Assembly: GCF_019285735.1 (NCBI RefSeq)
Contig: NZ_CP079107.1
Span: 1,550,001-1,614,000, forward strand
Direction: 5' to 3'
Length of the DNA: 64,000 nucleotides
Origin: Paeniglutamicibacter sp. Y32M11
GTDB taxonomy: Bacteria; Actinomycetota; Actinomycetes; Actinomycetales; Micrococcaceae
This document shows positions 40,539 to 50,839 of the stretch, piece by piece. The translations under genes were made by a program, and so were the position numbers. How positions within the stretch are numbered: position 1 is the first letter of the stretch; every line of letters begins with the position of its first letter. Below the pieces are notes generated by a model that saw only the letters and a list, made by a program, of their open reading frames with translations, was not told the DNA's origin and did no database searches.

Positions 40539-40963
40539 AGCCCTTCGGACTCCAACACCGTTTTAAGCGTTTGTACCCGTGTGGCAATATCATCACGCAG
40601 GAACTCCATGCGCTCGCGCTCGGTGCTCAGCGCGGCCGGTGCTTCGGCAGGCAGCCAGCGTTCCATCGTGACTCCCTCAAGCTCCGGGACCTCAGCCTGC
40701 CCAACAATGATCACTCGGTCAGCGGCACGCAGCGCTTGATCGGTCAACGCGGTCGGGACCTCTGCGCGCATATCTGCCCCGAGGTCCGCAACAACATCCG
40801 CGGCCAGCTCATTGATGTGGCGGGCGGGAATCAGCCCCGCCGATTGAACCGTGACGCCAGCACCGAGGGAGTTGCGCAGCAGAGCGGCAGCGATTTGCGA
40901 TTTACCACCATTGGTATTGCAAACAAAAAGGACGGTGGGGGAGCTGCTATTCGCCTGAGTCAT
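40535..40963 (-). CDS. arsC: Arsenate-mycothiol transferase / low-molecular-weight phosphatase fold
   Basis: 142 residues. The P-loop reads CNTNGGKSQIA, with Lys in place of the phosphatase Arg; this NGGKSQ signature is that of the mycothiol-dependent arsenate reductases of Corynebacterium (ArsC1/ArsC2). The SAGLIPARHINELA and RDDIATRVQTL segments also fit. It would form an arsenate-mycothiol adduct later reduced by mycoredoxin. No arsR or arsenite pump is nearby, so a housekeeping or other small-oxyanion role is possible. Confidence 0.82.
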   Translation of the reverse strand: MTQANSSSPTVLFVCNTNGGKSQIAAALLRNSLGAGVTVQSAGLIPARHINELAADVVADLGADMRAEVPTALTDQALRAADRVIIVGQAEVPELEGVTMERWLPAEAPAALSTERERMEFLRDDIATRVQTLKTVLESEGL

Positions 40964-41173
40964 GGTGAGAGGAGTTCCTTTGCTGGATTTGATCGGGGCA
41001 TACCGGTGCGGCCATTGCCGGTTCCTTCGATCTTATGCAAGGCTGGCTAAACTGGCCCAACTTAGTGACCATGGTGGGGGTCAACACTGTGCCTTACACC
41101 GCCTTGGTGCCCGAAGGCAAGCGCCGAGCGGTAAGATTAAACGGGTATTTGCCATCTCGAAAGGACTGCATCC

Positions 41174-43141
41174 GTGCCATTGCTAAAGACCATCAAGGAA
41201 CCGCGGGACCTTCGTGGCTTGGACGCGGCCAAAATGCAGCAACTTGCCAAGGAAATTCGTTCATTCCTGATCAGCAACGTGGCCAGGACCGGCGGACACC
41301 TCGGTCCCAACCTCGGCGTGGTTGAACTGACACTCGGCATCCACCGAATCTTTGACTCACCCAATGACTCCATTGTCTTTGACACCGGCCACCAGTCATA
41401 CGTCCATAAGCTGCTGACCGGCCGCCAAGACTTCTCCACGCTGCGTCAGCAGGGCGGGCTGTCGGGTTACCCCGATCGCGGCGAATCCGAGCACGACATT
41501 GTTGAGTCTTCGCATGCCTCCTCGTCGCTGTCGTGGGCGGACGGGATTTCGCGAGCCCGCAAACTCACCGGCGAAACCGACCGGTACGTCGTAGCGCTGG
41601 TGGGCGACGGTGCCCTGACCGGTGGCATGGCCTGGGAAGCCGTGAACAACATCGCTGCCGACAAGGACCGTCGAGTAGTCATCGTGGTCAACGACAACGG
41701 CCGTTCCTACGCACCAACCATTGGTGGGCTGGCTGACCAGCTGGCCGGACTGCGTCAGCGCCTGGATATGTTCCGCACCCATCCGGCCTACGAAAACACC
41801 ATGGACAAGCTCAAAAGCCGCCTGAAGGACTCCGGCGTGGTTGGCCAGTTCACCTACAAGTCGCTGCACGCGACCAAAAAGGGCATCAAGGACTGGTGGG
41901 CACCCCAGGGTCTTTTTGAAGACCTGGGCATGAAATATATCGGCCCCATCGACGGGCACAACCAAGCCGCGGTAGAACAGGCTTTGCAACAGGCACGCAA
42001 CTACGGTGGACCGGTGATCGTGCATGCACTGACCGAAAAGGGCCGCGGCTACGCACCAGCCCGCGCGGATGAAGCCGACCAATTCCATGCCGTTGGTGTC
42101 ATCGATCCGCAGACCGGAGAACCGGTTTCCAAGGCCTCGGCCCGCTCGTGGACCAGTGTCTTTGGCGAGGAGATCGCCAACATCGCCGATGAGCGTAAGG
42201 ACATTGTGGCGATCACCGGCGCGATGCTGCAGCCGGTGGGGCTGAAAACCATGTCCGAACGCCACCCCGAGCGCGTCCTGGACGTGGGCATCGCCGAACA
42301 GCACGCCATGACCTCCGCCGCAGGCTTGGCCTTCGGCGGCCTGCACCCGGTGGTCTGCGTCTACGCGACCTTCCTGAACCGCGCCTTTGACCAGCTGCTC
42401 ATGGACGTGGCCCTGCACAAGGCCGGTGTCACGGTGGTGCTAGACCGTGCCGGAGTCACCGGACCGGACGGGCCCAGCCACCACGGCATGTGGGACATGG
42501 CGCTCATGCAGATCGTGCCCAACCTGCATTTGGCCGCTCCGCGCGACGCGGTCCGGCTACGTGAAGAATTACGCGAGGCAGTGGCCATTTCCAATGCCCC
42601 CTCGGTTGTCCGCTTCTCCAAGGGCAATGTGGGCCCGGAAATCGTGGCCATCCAACGCCTGCACGACGGCGTGGATATCCTGGCCAAATTGGGAGCCGGC
42701 GAAGAACGCGATGTCTTGATCGTGTCGGTCGGCGCCATGAGCGAACTGTGCATGGACGTTGCTGCCCGTCTGCATGCCCAGGGCATCACCGTCACGGTGG
42801 TTGACCCACGCTGGGTGCTTCCGGTGCCACGGTCCATCATCGGTCTTGCTGCCCGTCACCGCATCGTGGTGTGTGTCGAAGACGGGGTGCGCGCCGGTGG
42901 CGTGGGTTCGCGTATCCGCCAGGAAATGCGCGCCGCGGGAGTTGACACCGCGCTGAACGAGGTCGGCCTGCCCACCGAGTTCTTGGCTCACGGTACCCGC
43001 GGCCAGGTCATGGAGCGGGTGGGTCTCACCGCCGATCGCATCGCCAATGACACGCTGGCTCAGGTGCTGGGCACCAAGGTGCCTTTCGCCCGGCCGCTAC
43101 CCGGAGCCGAAATGCCTACCGGACAGATTCCACAGCTGTGA
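41174..43141 (+). CDS. dxs: 1-deoxy-D-xylulose-5-phosphate synthase
   Basis: 655-residue thiamine-diphosphate enzyme; first step of the MEP isoprenoid pathway (pyruvate plus glyceraldehyde 3-phosphate). His in [10 protein letters not shown], the ThDP motif [13 protein letters not shown]...NDN and the transketolase domain [18 protein letters not shown] are all present. GTG start with AAAGGA upstream. TAAGAT at about 41130 could be the -10. The DUF402 gene starts inside its stop (GTGA). Confidence 0.96.
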   Translation: MPLLKTIKEPRDLRGLDAAKMQQLAKEIRSFLISNVARTGGHLGPNLGVVELTLGIHRIFDSPNDSIVFDTGHQSYVHKLLTGRQDFSTLRQQGGLSGYPDRGESEHDIVESSHASSSLSWADGISRARKLTGETDRYVVALVGDGALTGGMAWEAVNNIAADKDRRVVIVVNDNGRSYAPTIGGLADQLAGLRQRLDMFRTHPAYENTMDKLKSRLKDSGVVGQFTYKSLHATKKGIKDWWAPQGLFEDLGMKYIGPIDGHNQAAVEQALQQARNYGGPVIVHALTEKGRGYAPARADEADQFHAVGVIDPQTGEPVSKASARSWTSVFGEEIANIADERKDIVAITGAMLQPVGLKTMSERHPERVLDVGIAEQHAMTSAAGLAFGGLHPVVCVYATFLNRAFDQLLMDVALHKAGVTVVLDRAGVTGPDGPSHHGMWDMALMQIVPNLHLAAPRDAVRLREELREAVAISNAPSVVRFSKGNVGPEIVAIQRLHDGVDILAKLGAGEERDVLIVSVGAMSELCMDVAARLHAQGITVTVVDPRWVLPVPRSIIGLAARHRIVVCVEDGVRAGGVGSRIRQEMRAAGVDTALNEVGLPTEFLAHGTRGQVMERVGLTADRIANDTLAQVLGTKVPFARPLPGAEMPTGQIPQL

Positions 43142-43737
43142 GCGCCGCAGCGCCGGTGCCCGCGAACCTGCCGCGGGAGCTCACCGGAGCTCAGCCGGGG
43201 GACATCGTGGTGGCTCGCGCCTGGAAGTACAACGGGGCGCCGCACTGGGTGGTCCCCGGGTACTACCTCGGCCACGACGCCCATGGTCACTGGATCTATC
43301 AACCGGCGGGGTCTCTAGTTTCGCGTCCCGGACACGGCCACTGGGCCGAAAGCGACGCGGTCTGCCTGATTCCACACCGTGGTTCCTGGCTGGGTACCTT
43401 CTATGACGACAACAACGAAGACTTCCGCACCTACCTTGACCTCTCCACCCAAATTGGCTGGCGAACCTTGGCCCGTGGTGGTTGGGAAGTCAATTCCGTG
43501 GACATGGACCTGGACGTCGTGGATTCTCGATCCCGCGGCATTTACCTCGATGACGAGGACGAGTTCACCGAGCACGCGGTGCAGATGAGCTACCCCCACG
43601 AGCTTGTACTAGTCATTCGCGCCGAGGCCGAAGCACTGCTTCGGTCCGTCAGCGGGCTACATCCGCCCTTCGAGGGCATAGCTAGCACCTGGCTGGCAAA
43701 TGGCCGCACCGAATTTTCAGACGCATCATCCCGCTAA
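43138..43737 (+). CDS. DUF402 domain protein
   Basis: 199-residue DUF402 protein. Family members studied include nucleoside tri/diphosphatases and a fluoroacetate-like hydrolase fold. The characteristic [22 protein letters not shown] and [23 protein letters not shown] acidic segments, likely divalent-metal-binding, are present. Start GTG overlaps the dxs stop, indicating coupled expression with dxs. The substrate is not known. Confidence 0.85.
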   Translation: MSAAAPVPANLPRELTGAQPGDIVVARAWKYNGAPHWVVPGYYLGHDAHGHWIYQPAGSLVSRPGHGHWAESDAVCLIPHRGSWLGTFYDDNNEDFRTYLDLSTQIGWRTLARGGWEVNSVDMDLDVVDSRSRGIYLDDEDEFTEHAVQMSYPHELVLVIRAEAEALLRSVSGLHPPFEGIASTWLANGRTEFSDASSR

Positions 43738-43750
43738 GGAGCACCACCGC

Positions 43751-44323
43751 ATGTCAATACTCCGCACCTACCGCCGTGACGACGACGGAACCCTGAAGTT
43801 CCGCGAGGCTTGGTTCTCCACCTACGAGGGCGAAGAACTGGGACAGTTTGTGATTAACCACGGCACCGTCGGTCACGTCTCCAGCACCGAAACCGCTAAG
43901 GACGTCACCGACGCCACCGCGGAAAGCCTGCTGGCCGCGTTCGCCGAGCAGTGCCAAGAAGATGGCTTCGTGGCGATCACCGATGAGCAGCAGGGCTGGG
44001 TCTTTGTGCAGTACGCGCTGAAGACCGCCACCGGAACCGATCGTGACAAGTACTTGCAGACCACGGCCAAGGAGGCCCTGACCGGGCACCTGGCATGGCG
44101 TGGACTGGGCACGGTGGAGTCCACCGACTTCGCCACCCGCAAGCTAAACATCCGCATTCTGTCCCCGGAGCCCAAGAAGGCCGTCGCGGCCATCAAGACC
44201 TGCCTGCGTGAAGCCAAGCTTGACTTCACCAAGCTCTCGATTGCCACGGCTCCCTACGAAGCACCGGAATCTGCCAAGCAGGCCTTCCCGTTGCCGGCCA
44301 AGGGCACCTTCAGCCTCGTCTAA
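43751..44323 (+). CDS. Conserved protein of unknown function
   Basis: 190-residue soluble protein, MSILRTYRRDDDGTLKFREA to KGTFSLV. No domain recognised; mixed alpha/beta with a central LLAAFAEQCQEDGFVAITDE. ATG at 43751 with AAGGAG 11 bases upstream; 13 bp after the DUF402 stop, so likely the third gene of a dxs unit. A terminator follows directly. Confidence 0.7.
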   Translation: MSILRTYRRDDDGTLKFREAWFSTYEGEELGQFVINHGTVGHVSSTETAKDVTDATAESLLAAFAEQCQEDGFVAITDEQQGWVFVQYALKTATGTDRDKYLQTTAKEALTGHLAWRGLGTVESTDFATRKLNIRILSPEPKKAVAAIKTCLREAKLDFTKLSIATAPYEAPESAKQAFPLPAKGTFSLV

Positions 44324-44347
44324 TCACCAGGTAGCTTCACCCTTGTT

Positions 44348-44388
44348 GATGGTCCTCCGGATTTTTTCGGAGGACCATCATTTCTTTT
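44348..44388 (+). terminator. Terminator after the dxs cluster
   Basis: 12-bp perfect stem GATGGTCCTCCG (44348-44359) / 44368-44379 with an 8-base loop, followed by ATTTCTTTT. Confidence 0.85.
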
Positions 44389-44499
44389 GGCGCAACTGTT
44401 GGTCCGGCAGGTGATATCTGCGGGCATTGCCCGGAGCCGATGCTTGGGGATACGCTCTGTTGGACGTGCCAGCGACGGGTTGAACCGGGGGGAGAGACA

Positions 44500-45204
44500 T
44501 TGGATCGGGACGCTGTCAGAGCGCCAATGACCACGATGACCGGGAAGAAGCTGGCACCCGTTGGCTTTGCCGCGGCCCTAGCCCTGGTCACTGCGCTCCA
44601 CCTTCTGGCGCAGCTCGTCGCGGCGGAGGGGATCCTCGCAGATGTCACACAGATCCTGTTGATGCCACTGCTCTTTGGGGCCTTGTACTGCGCGACCTCG
44701 GCGAAACGCCCGCGACTGGTCAGACTGGTGCTCATCGCCGTCGTCTTTTCCTGGCTGGGGGACACCGCGCCGCGCTTCATGGACGGTGATAGCGGGTTCC
44801 TGGTGATGGTCGGGTTCTTCCTGATGGCCCAGCTGTTTTACATCGCCGCCCTCTGGCCATATCGCCATAGCTCCGTGGCGGGCAGAGCGCTGCCGGCTCT
44901 GCCATATCTCGCCGTGTTTACCGCATTGGTCCTCGCCTGCGCCCCGGGTGCCGGAGTGCTGCTGGTTCCGGTGCTGATCTATGGGCTGGCACTGATGCTC
45001 ATGGCCATGCTGTCCACCGGACTCGGGAGCCTTGCCGGGGTGGGCGGGGCGATTTTCCTGATCTCCGACGGGCTCATTGCGCTGCGTTCCTTCACCACAT
45101 GGGAGCTGCCCGGAGCGTCGTTTTGGATCATGCTCAGCTATGTGGCTGGCCAGGGCCTGATCGCCGCGGCCGTTGGGCAGCGTACCGGTCGCCAGCAACC
45201 GTAG
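44500..45204 (+). CDS. Lysoplasmalogenase-like membrane protein (YhhN/TMEM86 family)
   Basis: 234-residue protein with about eight hydrophobic segments and the family motifs FSWLGD and LISDGLIAL, whose Asp residues are thought catalytic in vinyl-ether lysophospholipid hydrolysis in the animal relatives; the bacterial substrate is open. Start: TTG at 44500 has GGGGGGAGAG at ideal distance; ATG at 44527 lacks a ribosome site and is the alternative. Confidence 0.75.
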   Translation: MDRDAVRAPMTTMTGKKLAPVGFAAALALVTALHLLAQLVAAEGILADVTQILLMPLLFGALYCATSAKRPRLVRLVLIAVVFSWLGDTAPRFMDGDSGFLVMVGFFLMAQLFYIAALWPYRHSSVAGRALPALPYLAVFTALVLACAPGAGVLLVPVLIYGLALMLMAMLSTGLGSLAGVGGAIFLISDGLIALRSFTTWELPGASFWIMLSYVAGQGLIAAAVGQRTGRQQP

Positions 45205-45245
45205 CACGGCGAAATCAACGGGCGGGCATGGGTGATGGCTGCCGA

Positions 45246-46118
45246 CTAGGCCGCGCGCATGCGCCTGGCCCCACGGATGGCTGCTGCCAGCAGCCGCTGC
45301 GTCATCGAGTGTTGCGGGTTATGCAACACCTGGGAGGTGGGCCCGTGTTCAACGATGGCACCGTCGGCCATCACGATGACCCTGTCGCAACTCTGCGCAG
45401 CGAGTGCGAGATCGTGGGTGATATGCAGGATCGCCGTGCCGTTCTGCCGGGCAAGGTTCCCCATCAGGGCCGAGACCTCCGAGCGCAGCGTGGCATCAAG
45501 CATGCCGGTGGGCTCGTCAGCGAGGATCACCGCTGGCCGGGTCACCACGGCCCGGGCGAACGCGACACGCTGGCGTTCACCACCGGAGAGCTCATGCGGG
45601 AAGCGGCGAGCATAACGCTCGGGGTCAAGACCTACGGAGCACAGGGCCGCCGCCGCGGCTTCCCGTCGCGTCACGGGGGCGCCGATGCGATGTATGGCTA
45701 GCGGTTCGCAAACGACGTCCAGGATCCGAAGGTGCGGGGGCAACGAGGCATAGGGATCTTGCATCAGCAGGTGAACCTCGCGCCGTGCGGTACGCCGCAC
45801 CTCCGCCGGTGCCGCCAAGAGGTCAACCCGGTGTGACCCTGCCCCCGGGGTGCCGGGGGCCTCCAGGATGATGGACCCGGCCGCGGGGTTCACTAGTCCG
45901 GCGATGACCTTGGCGACCGTCGATTTTCCCGCACCCGAGCCGCCAACCAGGGCCACTGTCTCCCCGGGGTACAGTTCTAGATCGACATCTCGTACCGTCA
46001 GGGAATTGCCGTAGCGCACCGATAGCCCCGAGACGCGCAACACCGCCTGGTGCGGAGGGCTTGTGGGGGAGCCGTGGCGCTCGGTCGCGGGGGCAGCAAA
46101 TGTCTGGGTCTCGATCAT
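45246..46118 (-). CDS. Peptide/nickel-type ABC transporter ATP-binding protein (DppF-like)
   Basis: 290-residue ATPase with Walker A GGSGAGKSTVAKV, signature LSGGERQRVAFARA and Walker B VILADEPTGMLD. It lacks the long C-terminal oligopeptide-family tail seen in the partner ATPase. ATGA overlap with the upstream permease-ATPase gene. Last gene of a four-gene importer operon on the minus strand. Confidence 0.88.
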   Translation of the reverse strand: MIETQTFAAPATERHGSPTSPPHQAVLRVSGLSVRYGNSLTVRDVDLELYPGETVALVGGSGAGKSTVAKVIAGLVNPAAGSIILEAPGTPGAGSHRVDLLAAPAEVRRTARREVHLLMQDPYASLPPHLRILDVVCEPLAIHRIGAPVTRREAAAAALCSVGLDPERYARRFPHELSGGERQRVAFARAVVTRPAVILADEPTGMLDATLRSEVSALMGNLARQNGTAILHITHDLALAAQSCDRVIVMADGAIVEHGPTSQVLHNPQHSMTQRLLAAAIRGARRMRAA

Positions 46119-47815
46119 GACAGGGTCCTCTCGAAGTCGCTCATGTCCGGCATGGAGGCCAGCAGGCGTCGGGTGTAGGGATGCTGCGGATCGCTGAGCA
46201 CCTTATGGGCGGAGCCTTGTTCCAGCACGTGGCCCGAGCGCATGACGGCGATGCTGTCAGCCAGGTGCGCCACGACGGGCAAATCGTGGGTGACAATCAG
46301 CATGCTCAGCCCCAGCCTGTCGCGCAGTTCCTGGAGCAGGTCGAGTATTTCCTGCTGCACCAGCACATCCAGGCCGCTGGTGGGTTCGTCGGCGACCAAG
46401 AGCTCGGGATCGTTAGCCAACGCGATGGCGATGACCACGCGTTGGCGTTGGCCTCCGGAGAGCTGGTGTGGGTAGGCCCGGTACTTGGTGCGGTCCAGCC
46501 CCACTAGTTCAAGCAGCTCGCCGGCGTGTTCCCGGGCTTGGAGCCGGGTGCCGTTACTGTGCACGAGGATTGCCTCGGAGATCTGCTCGCCGATGCGGTA
46601 GACAGGGTTCAGTGCCGATTGGGCTTCTTGAGGCACGAAGGCGATGCGTTCGCCGAGCAGCGATCGTCGCTCGGGCGCGGAGAAGGTCAACAGGTCGGTC
46701 CCGTCAAAGAGGATTTTCCCGGCCTGGATCCTGGCAGCGGGGGACATCAGGCCAACGATGGCTGCGGCGACACTGGACTTGCCCGACCCCGATTCACCGA
46801 CCAGCCCCAGCACCTGAGCGCGGTTGATGCTGAGGTTCACCTCGGTGGCCGCGTCGGTGGCCTCCGGCCCGTCGCCGTAGCGCACGGTGAGTCCGACGGT
46901 GCGCAACAGCGAAATATCCGCACTGGTCATGCCGGTTGCCGGTGCCGGCCCGGCGGTGGGTGCGATTTCTTTCGCCTTCTGGGCTGGACGCGCGCCGGTG
47001 GTCGATTCCACGGCGCCTCCGGCTAGGGCGAAGCCCAATACCGTCAGTCCGATCAGGGCACCCGGGGGCAGAACCCACCAGAGCCAGGCGCCGGTGAGGA
47101 AGGCGCCGCGTTCGTTGGCGACGCTGAGCATCATGCCCCAGCTCATGGAGGTGATGTCTCCCAGCCCCAAGAAGGCCAACGAAGCCTCCAGCAGGACCGC
47201 GCCCTTGACCGCGAGCACCAGCTGCGGCACCACGAGGGTGCCCATGGCCGGCACCACGTGGCGGATGAGCACGTAGCTATGGGGTGCGCCCATGGCCCGC
47301 AGGGCTTGGATGTGGTCACGTTCGCGCAGCGAGAGCACCTGGGCGCGCAGCTCTCGTGCCATCGGCGCCCAGAGGGCGATCGAGATGACCATGATCTGGG
47401 TCTTGAGCCCGGGCCCTGCCACCACGCCGATGACCAGGGTCAGCGGCACCACGGGAAGCGCGAGCACCACGTCGACGATGCGCATCAGCACCGTGTCGAC
47501 CGCTCCGCGCAGGTAACCGGCGGTGAGGCCCACGGCCATGCCGATCACCGTTGCGGCGATCGCGGCGATCAGGCCCACCAACAGCGAGGGTCGGGCACCG
47601 AAGATCAGCACGCTGAGCAGGTCATGCCCGACGTCGTCGGCACCGAGCAGATGGTTCAGAGAGGGAGCGGCGAACGGCCGGGTGACGCGTTCGAGGGGAT
47701 CGTAGGGTGCGATCCACGGTGCAAAGATCGCTACGGCGCAGAGGCTCAGCACAATCACGATACCAATGCGGCTGGTGACGGAGAGGACGCGCCATCTCAA
47801 GAAGCGGGAATTCAT
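46115..47815 (-). CDS. Permease-ATPase fusion of a family-5 ABC importer (DppC-DppD)
   Basis: 566 residues combining an inner-membrane permease (about 1-275, six hydrophobic segments; EAA loop DHIQALRAMGAPHSYVLIRH) with an ATPase (about 305-560: GESGSGKSSVAAAI, LSGGQRQRVVIAIALAN, LLVADEPTSGLD, and the family tail DPQHPYTRRLLASMP). The linker is Ala/Pro/Thr-rich. These are normally two proteins; the single frame has no internal stop or obvious frameshift. ATGA overlaps on both sides. Confidence 0.88.
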   Translation of the reverse strand: MNSRFLRWRVLSVTSRIGIVIVLSLCAVAIFAPWIAPYDPLERVTRPFAAPSLNHLLGADDVGHDLLSVLIFGARPSLLVGLIAAIAATVIGMAVGLTAGYLRGAVDTVLMRIVDVVLALPVVPLTLVIGVVAGPGLKTQIMVISIALWAPMARELRAQVLSLRERDHIQALRAMGAPHSYVLIRHVVPAMGTLVVPQLVLAVKGAVLLEASLAFLGLGDITSMSWGMMLSVANERGAFLTGAWLWWVLPPGALIGLTVLGFALAGGAVESTTGARPAQKAKEIAPTAGPAPATGMTSADISLLRTVGLTVRYGDGPEATDAATEVNLSINRAQVLGLVGESGSGKSSVAAAIVGLMSPAARIQAGKILFDGTDLLTFSAPERRSLLGERIAFVPQEAQSALNPVYRIGEQISEAILVHSNGTRLQAREHAGELLELVGLDRTKYRAYPHQLSGGQRQRVVIAIALANDPELLVADEPTSGLDVLVQQEILDLLQELRDRLGLSMLIVTHDLPVVAHLADSIAVMRSGHVLEQGSAHKVLSDPQHPYTRRLLASMPDMSDFERTLS

Positions 47816-48810
47816 GCGGGGATCACCTCTCGTGATTTCCGCACGCGCGGATCCAACAGGGGGTAAAGCGCATCGGCGACGATGTTTGCCACGATGACCC
47901 CGAGAGTCGCGAGGAGGAAGGCGCCCTGAAGCAAGGGGTAGTCACGCGCGGCGACTGCGTCGGCGATGACCTTGCCCAGGCCCGGGTAGGAGAACACGGT
48001 CTCGATGACTACGGCCCCGGAAACCAGTGAGCCGGCGGCCATCGCCGCGTTGGTGGTGATGGGCAGCAGCGCGGTGCGCAGCGCGTGCTTGGCGGCGACG
48101 GTGCGTTCGGGCAGGCCCTTAGCGCGGGCCAAGCGGATGAATGGTTCACCCAACACCGTGCCCATCGAGGCACGTGCCAGCAGGTAGTAGGTGCCCATCG
48201 AGGTGATAATCATCGTGAGGACGGGCATAATGAGCCGGCGAATGGATTCGAGCAGTGCGGCACCGCTGCCCTCGGGCAGCGCCGCGGAGGCATAGGAAGG
48301 AAGCCAGCCCAGCTGGGCGGAGAACAAAGCGATCAGTAACATGCCGATCCAGAACCCTGGCATCGAGTCGACGGCGAGCACCGTGACGAGCAGGCCCTTC
48401 TCGCGTGCGGGTCGGCCGGATTCGCGGCGCCAGGCCGAAAGGGCGCCCAACAGTGTCCCCACCAAGATCGCTCCGATCAGCCCTAGTGCCACCAGGGCGA
48501 AGGACCAGGGAAGCCGCTCGAGAAGCACCTCGGCCACCGGGCGGTTGTGACCGGTGGACAGGCCCAGATCGCCGTGCAGCAGATTGAGCCAGAATCTGCC
48601 GTATTGCGTCATTACCGGTTCGTCCAGGCCGTAGAGCGATCCGAGTTCGGCAAGCTCCTCCGGCGTCGGAACGCCCTCGCCGGTGTACATGACCAGGGCC
48701 GGGTCACCCGGTGCCAGCCGGGGCAGCGCAAAGTTGAGGGTGACTGCCACCCACAACACCGTGGCATGCTGTCCAAAGCGGGAGACCCAGCTCCTGTCTT
48801 GCATCTTCAT
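47812..48810 (-). CDS. Peptide/nickel-type ABC transporter permease (DppB-like)
   Basis: 332-residue permease with the family N-terminus (VTLNFALPRLAPGDPA), six hydrophobic segments and the EAA loop (FIRLARAKGLPERTVAAKHA). ATG with GAGGAAG upstream; 61 bp after the binding-protein gene and overlapping the fusion gene. Confidence 0.9.
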   Translation of the reverse strand: MKMQDRSWVSRFGQHATVLWVAVTLNFALPRLAPGDPALVMYTGEGVPTPEELAELGSLYGLDEPVMTQYGRFWLNLLHGDLGLSTGHNRPVAEVLLERLPWSFALVALGLIGAILVGTLLGALSAWRRESGRPAREKGLLVTVLAVDSMPGFWIGMLLIALFSAQLGWLPSYASAALPEGSGAALLESIRRLIMPVLTMIITSMGTYYLLARASMGTVLGEPFIRLARAKGLPERTVAAKHALRTALLPITTNAAMAAGSLVSGAVVIETVFSYPGLGKVIADAVAARDYPLLQGAFLLATLGVIVANIVADALYPLLDPRVRKSREVIPA

Positions 48811-48871
48811 CTGTGACTTCCTCGTGAACCGGGAACGGCTGGTTGGGGGGAATGACCGGCCGGACCGGGGC

Positions 48872-50593
48872 TTAGTGCTGGTGTTCTTCGGAGGCCGGGG
48901 GCTCGGTGACCTCGGCAGCTGGCGCGGTGTCGGTCAGTTCGACGATGGCCTGGGCATTCCCGGAGTGGGCTGCGGTGACGACGTCCGCCGGCAGGAAGGA
49001 CCACTTCTGCATGATGCCGTAGCCCGGGCTTTCGACCCAGCCTCCGTAGTTCTGCGAGACGGCCCAGTGCTCTTCGGGGTAATACAGCGGGATGGTGGTG
49101 GGGGCCTCGTTTTGGATGGTCTGCAGATCCTGTAGGACCGCCAACCGGCCATTGTGGGTGGTCTGTTTCAGCCACTTGGCGTAGGTTTCATCCCATTGCT
49201 CCCACGCCAGACCCGAGGTCCAGAGGTAACCCGCTCGGTGAGACATGACGAACTGATCCGAGTCCGCTACACCGTGGGCGCCAATGGTGCTCATCAACAG
49301 GTCGTATGACTTCTTAGCAGAGCGCTCGGTGAGAGTGGCTGCATCCATACCCTCGATCTCGATACCAATGCCGACTTTTTCCAGGTCTTCCTTTGCTAAT
49401 TCAGCGGCGCGCACATCCTGTGGAAGACCGGAGTTCACGTAGGTCGTCAAGATGATGGGTTCGCCGTCGATTTCACGGATCCCATCACCGTCGGTGTCCG
49501 TGTAGCCCAACCCATCAAAGGTTGCGATCGATGCATCCGGGTCGGTGGGAGTCGAATTATCGGGGTTGGCGAAGGGTGCATCCGGATGCGGGTAGCCGGA
49601 GGATGCGGTGCGACCTTGGCCCAGTGCGACCACGTCAAGCATTTGTTCCTTGTTAATCGCGTTGGATAACGCCTTGCGGAAGTCGCCGTTGTCCATCGGC
49701 TCGTTCAAGTAGTTGATCTTAATTTCCGGGAAGCTGAGCGCCTGGGTGGCGATGGTATCGACGTTTGGGGAATTGTCGAACTGCGACACTAGTTCCGGAG
49801 TCAGCTTGCGGGTGGTGGCATCGATTTCGCCGGACTGCAGGGCGGTGAAAGTCGCCGACTGGTCGGTGATGACCGGCATCGTGAGGGTCTTGACCGTGGG
49901 CTCACCGGCGAAGTAGTCCTTATTTGCTGTAAATGTGTAGCCCTCGGTGGGGCTGTAAGAGGTTAGCTGGTATGGGCCAGTGCCGATTGGCAGCTCTTGG
50001 ATGGTTTTGGCTTCGGCGGCATCGATGTCCGTCCAGATGTGTTCTGCAACGATGGGCAGGTCGGCGAGGGTAACCCGGGCTAAATCGGGGCAGGCATCGC
50101 GGCACTCGAAGCGGACGGTGTCAGCATCGACCTTCACCGCTCGTTCAACATACGGGGTGTCGTTGACGTGGTGCGTGTAGCGGCCGGTAGGGGCCTGGTG
50201 CATGTACGCGAATGAGAACACCACGTCATCCGGGGTGAATGGCACGCCGTCCTGCCAGCTGACGTCCGTACGAAGGTCAGCTTCCCAGGTGCCCGGGTCG
50301 ATCTGGCGCACTTGGGTGGCGAGCCAAGGCTGCGGTTCATCGACATACGGCGAGGGAGACAACAGTTTGTCGTAAACAAGTTCGATGAGCTGGTCGCTGG
50401 CACCGGAAAAGAGGTTGATCGGCCCGGTGTCTTTGTCCAGCGCAATGGTCAGTTCCTCGGCGGTGGCGGGGCCGGTCAACTCCGTGTTCGCGGCGGCACT
50501 GGACTTCGCGGTGCTGGAACAACCAGTCAAAGTGACGGCCAGCAAGGTGGCGGCACCGAGAACGGATAGGGCGCGCTGGTGGTGAATGATCAT
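48872..50593 (-). CDS. Family-5 substrate-binding lipoprotein of ABC importer
   Basis: 573 residues: lipoprotein signal (VTLTGC lipobox, Cys25) and a family-5 (DppA/OppA/NikA) binding fold (DVSWQDGVPFTPDDVVFSF, GTGPYQLTSYSPTEGYTF, RKALSNAINKEQML). The C-terminus ends EEHQH. Substrates of this family include peptides, nickel and metallophores. ATG at 50593 with AGAGGA upstream. A 19-bp DtxR/IdeR-like box lies 78 bp upstream, so iron control is likely and a metal or metallophore substrate is a reasonable guess. Confidence 0.88.
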   Translation of the reverse strand: MIIHHQRALSVLGAATLLAVTLTGCSSTAKSSAAANTELTGPATAEELTIALDKDTGPINLFSGASDQLIELVYDKLLSPSPYVDEPQPWLATQVRQIDPGTWEADLRTDVSWQDGVPFTPDDVVFSFAYMHQAPTGRYTHHVNDTPYVERAVKVDADTVRFECRDACPDLARVTLADLPIVAEHIWTDIDAAEAKTIQELPIGTGPYQLTSYSPTEGYTFTANKDYFAGEPTVKTLTMPVITDQSATFTALQSGEIDATTRKLTPELVSQFDNSPNVDTIATQALSFPEIKINYLNEPMDNGDFRKALSNAINKEQMLDVVALGQGRTASSGYPHPDAPFANPDNSTPTDPDASIATFDGLGYTDTDGDGIREIDGEPIILTTYVNSGLPQDVRAAELAKEDLEKVGIGIEIEGMDAATLTERSAKKSYDLLMSTIGAHGVADSDQFVMSHRAGYLWTSGLAWEQWDETYAKWLKQTTHNGRLAVLQDLQTIQNEAPTTIPLYYPEEHWAVSQNYGGWVESPGYGIMQKWSFLPADVVTAAHSGNAQAIVELTDTAPAAEVTEPPASEEHQH

Positions 50594-50670
50594 GGATCCT
50601 CTAATCGGGTGATGGCGACGACGGCCGGGTGCGTACGGTGAAAGATCCCCGACCACGATAACGGCCAAGC

Positions 50671-50689
50671 AAAGGTTACCCTTACCTAA
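50671..50689. promoter_or_regulatory. DtxR/IdeR-like iron box
   Basis: AAAGGTTACCCTTACCTAA; on the other strand TTAGGTAAGGGTAACCTTT. It matches 15 of 19 positions of TTAGGTTAGSCTAACCTAA, with AGGT and ACCT cores in both half sites. It lies between the binding-protein gene (minus) and the GATase-like pair (plus), and so could control both directions. Confidence 0.65.
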
Positions 50690-50839
50690 GTTGATCCGGC
50701 AAACTCCGATCACTGTTCAGTATTAAGAATGCCGCAGGGCGTCACGACAAGAGATAATGAGCCGGATTAAGGTATACCTGTATTGACAATGTGCAATTAT
50801 GCGATTGTTTCATCTCTTAATTTTGACTCAGGAGCCCTG

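Noticed and set aside
50783-50788. TTG at 50783 as the start of GATase-like protein A, or TTGACA as its -35
   Set aside because: ATG at 50840 has a good ribosome site; no -10 box lies at proper distance from TTGACA.
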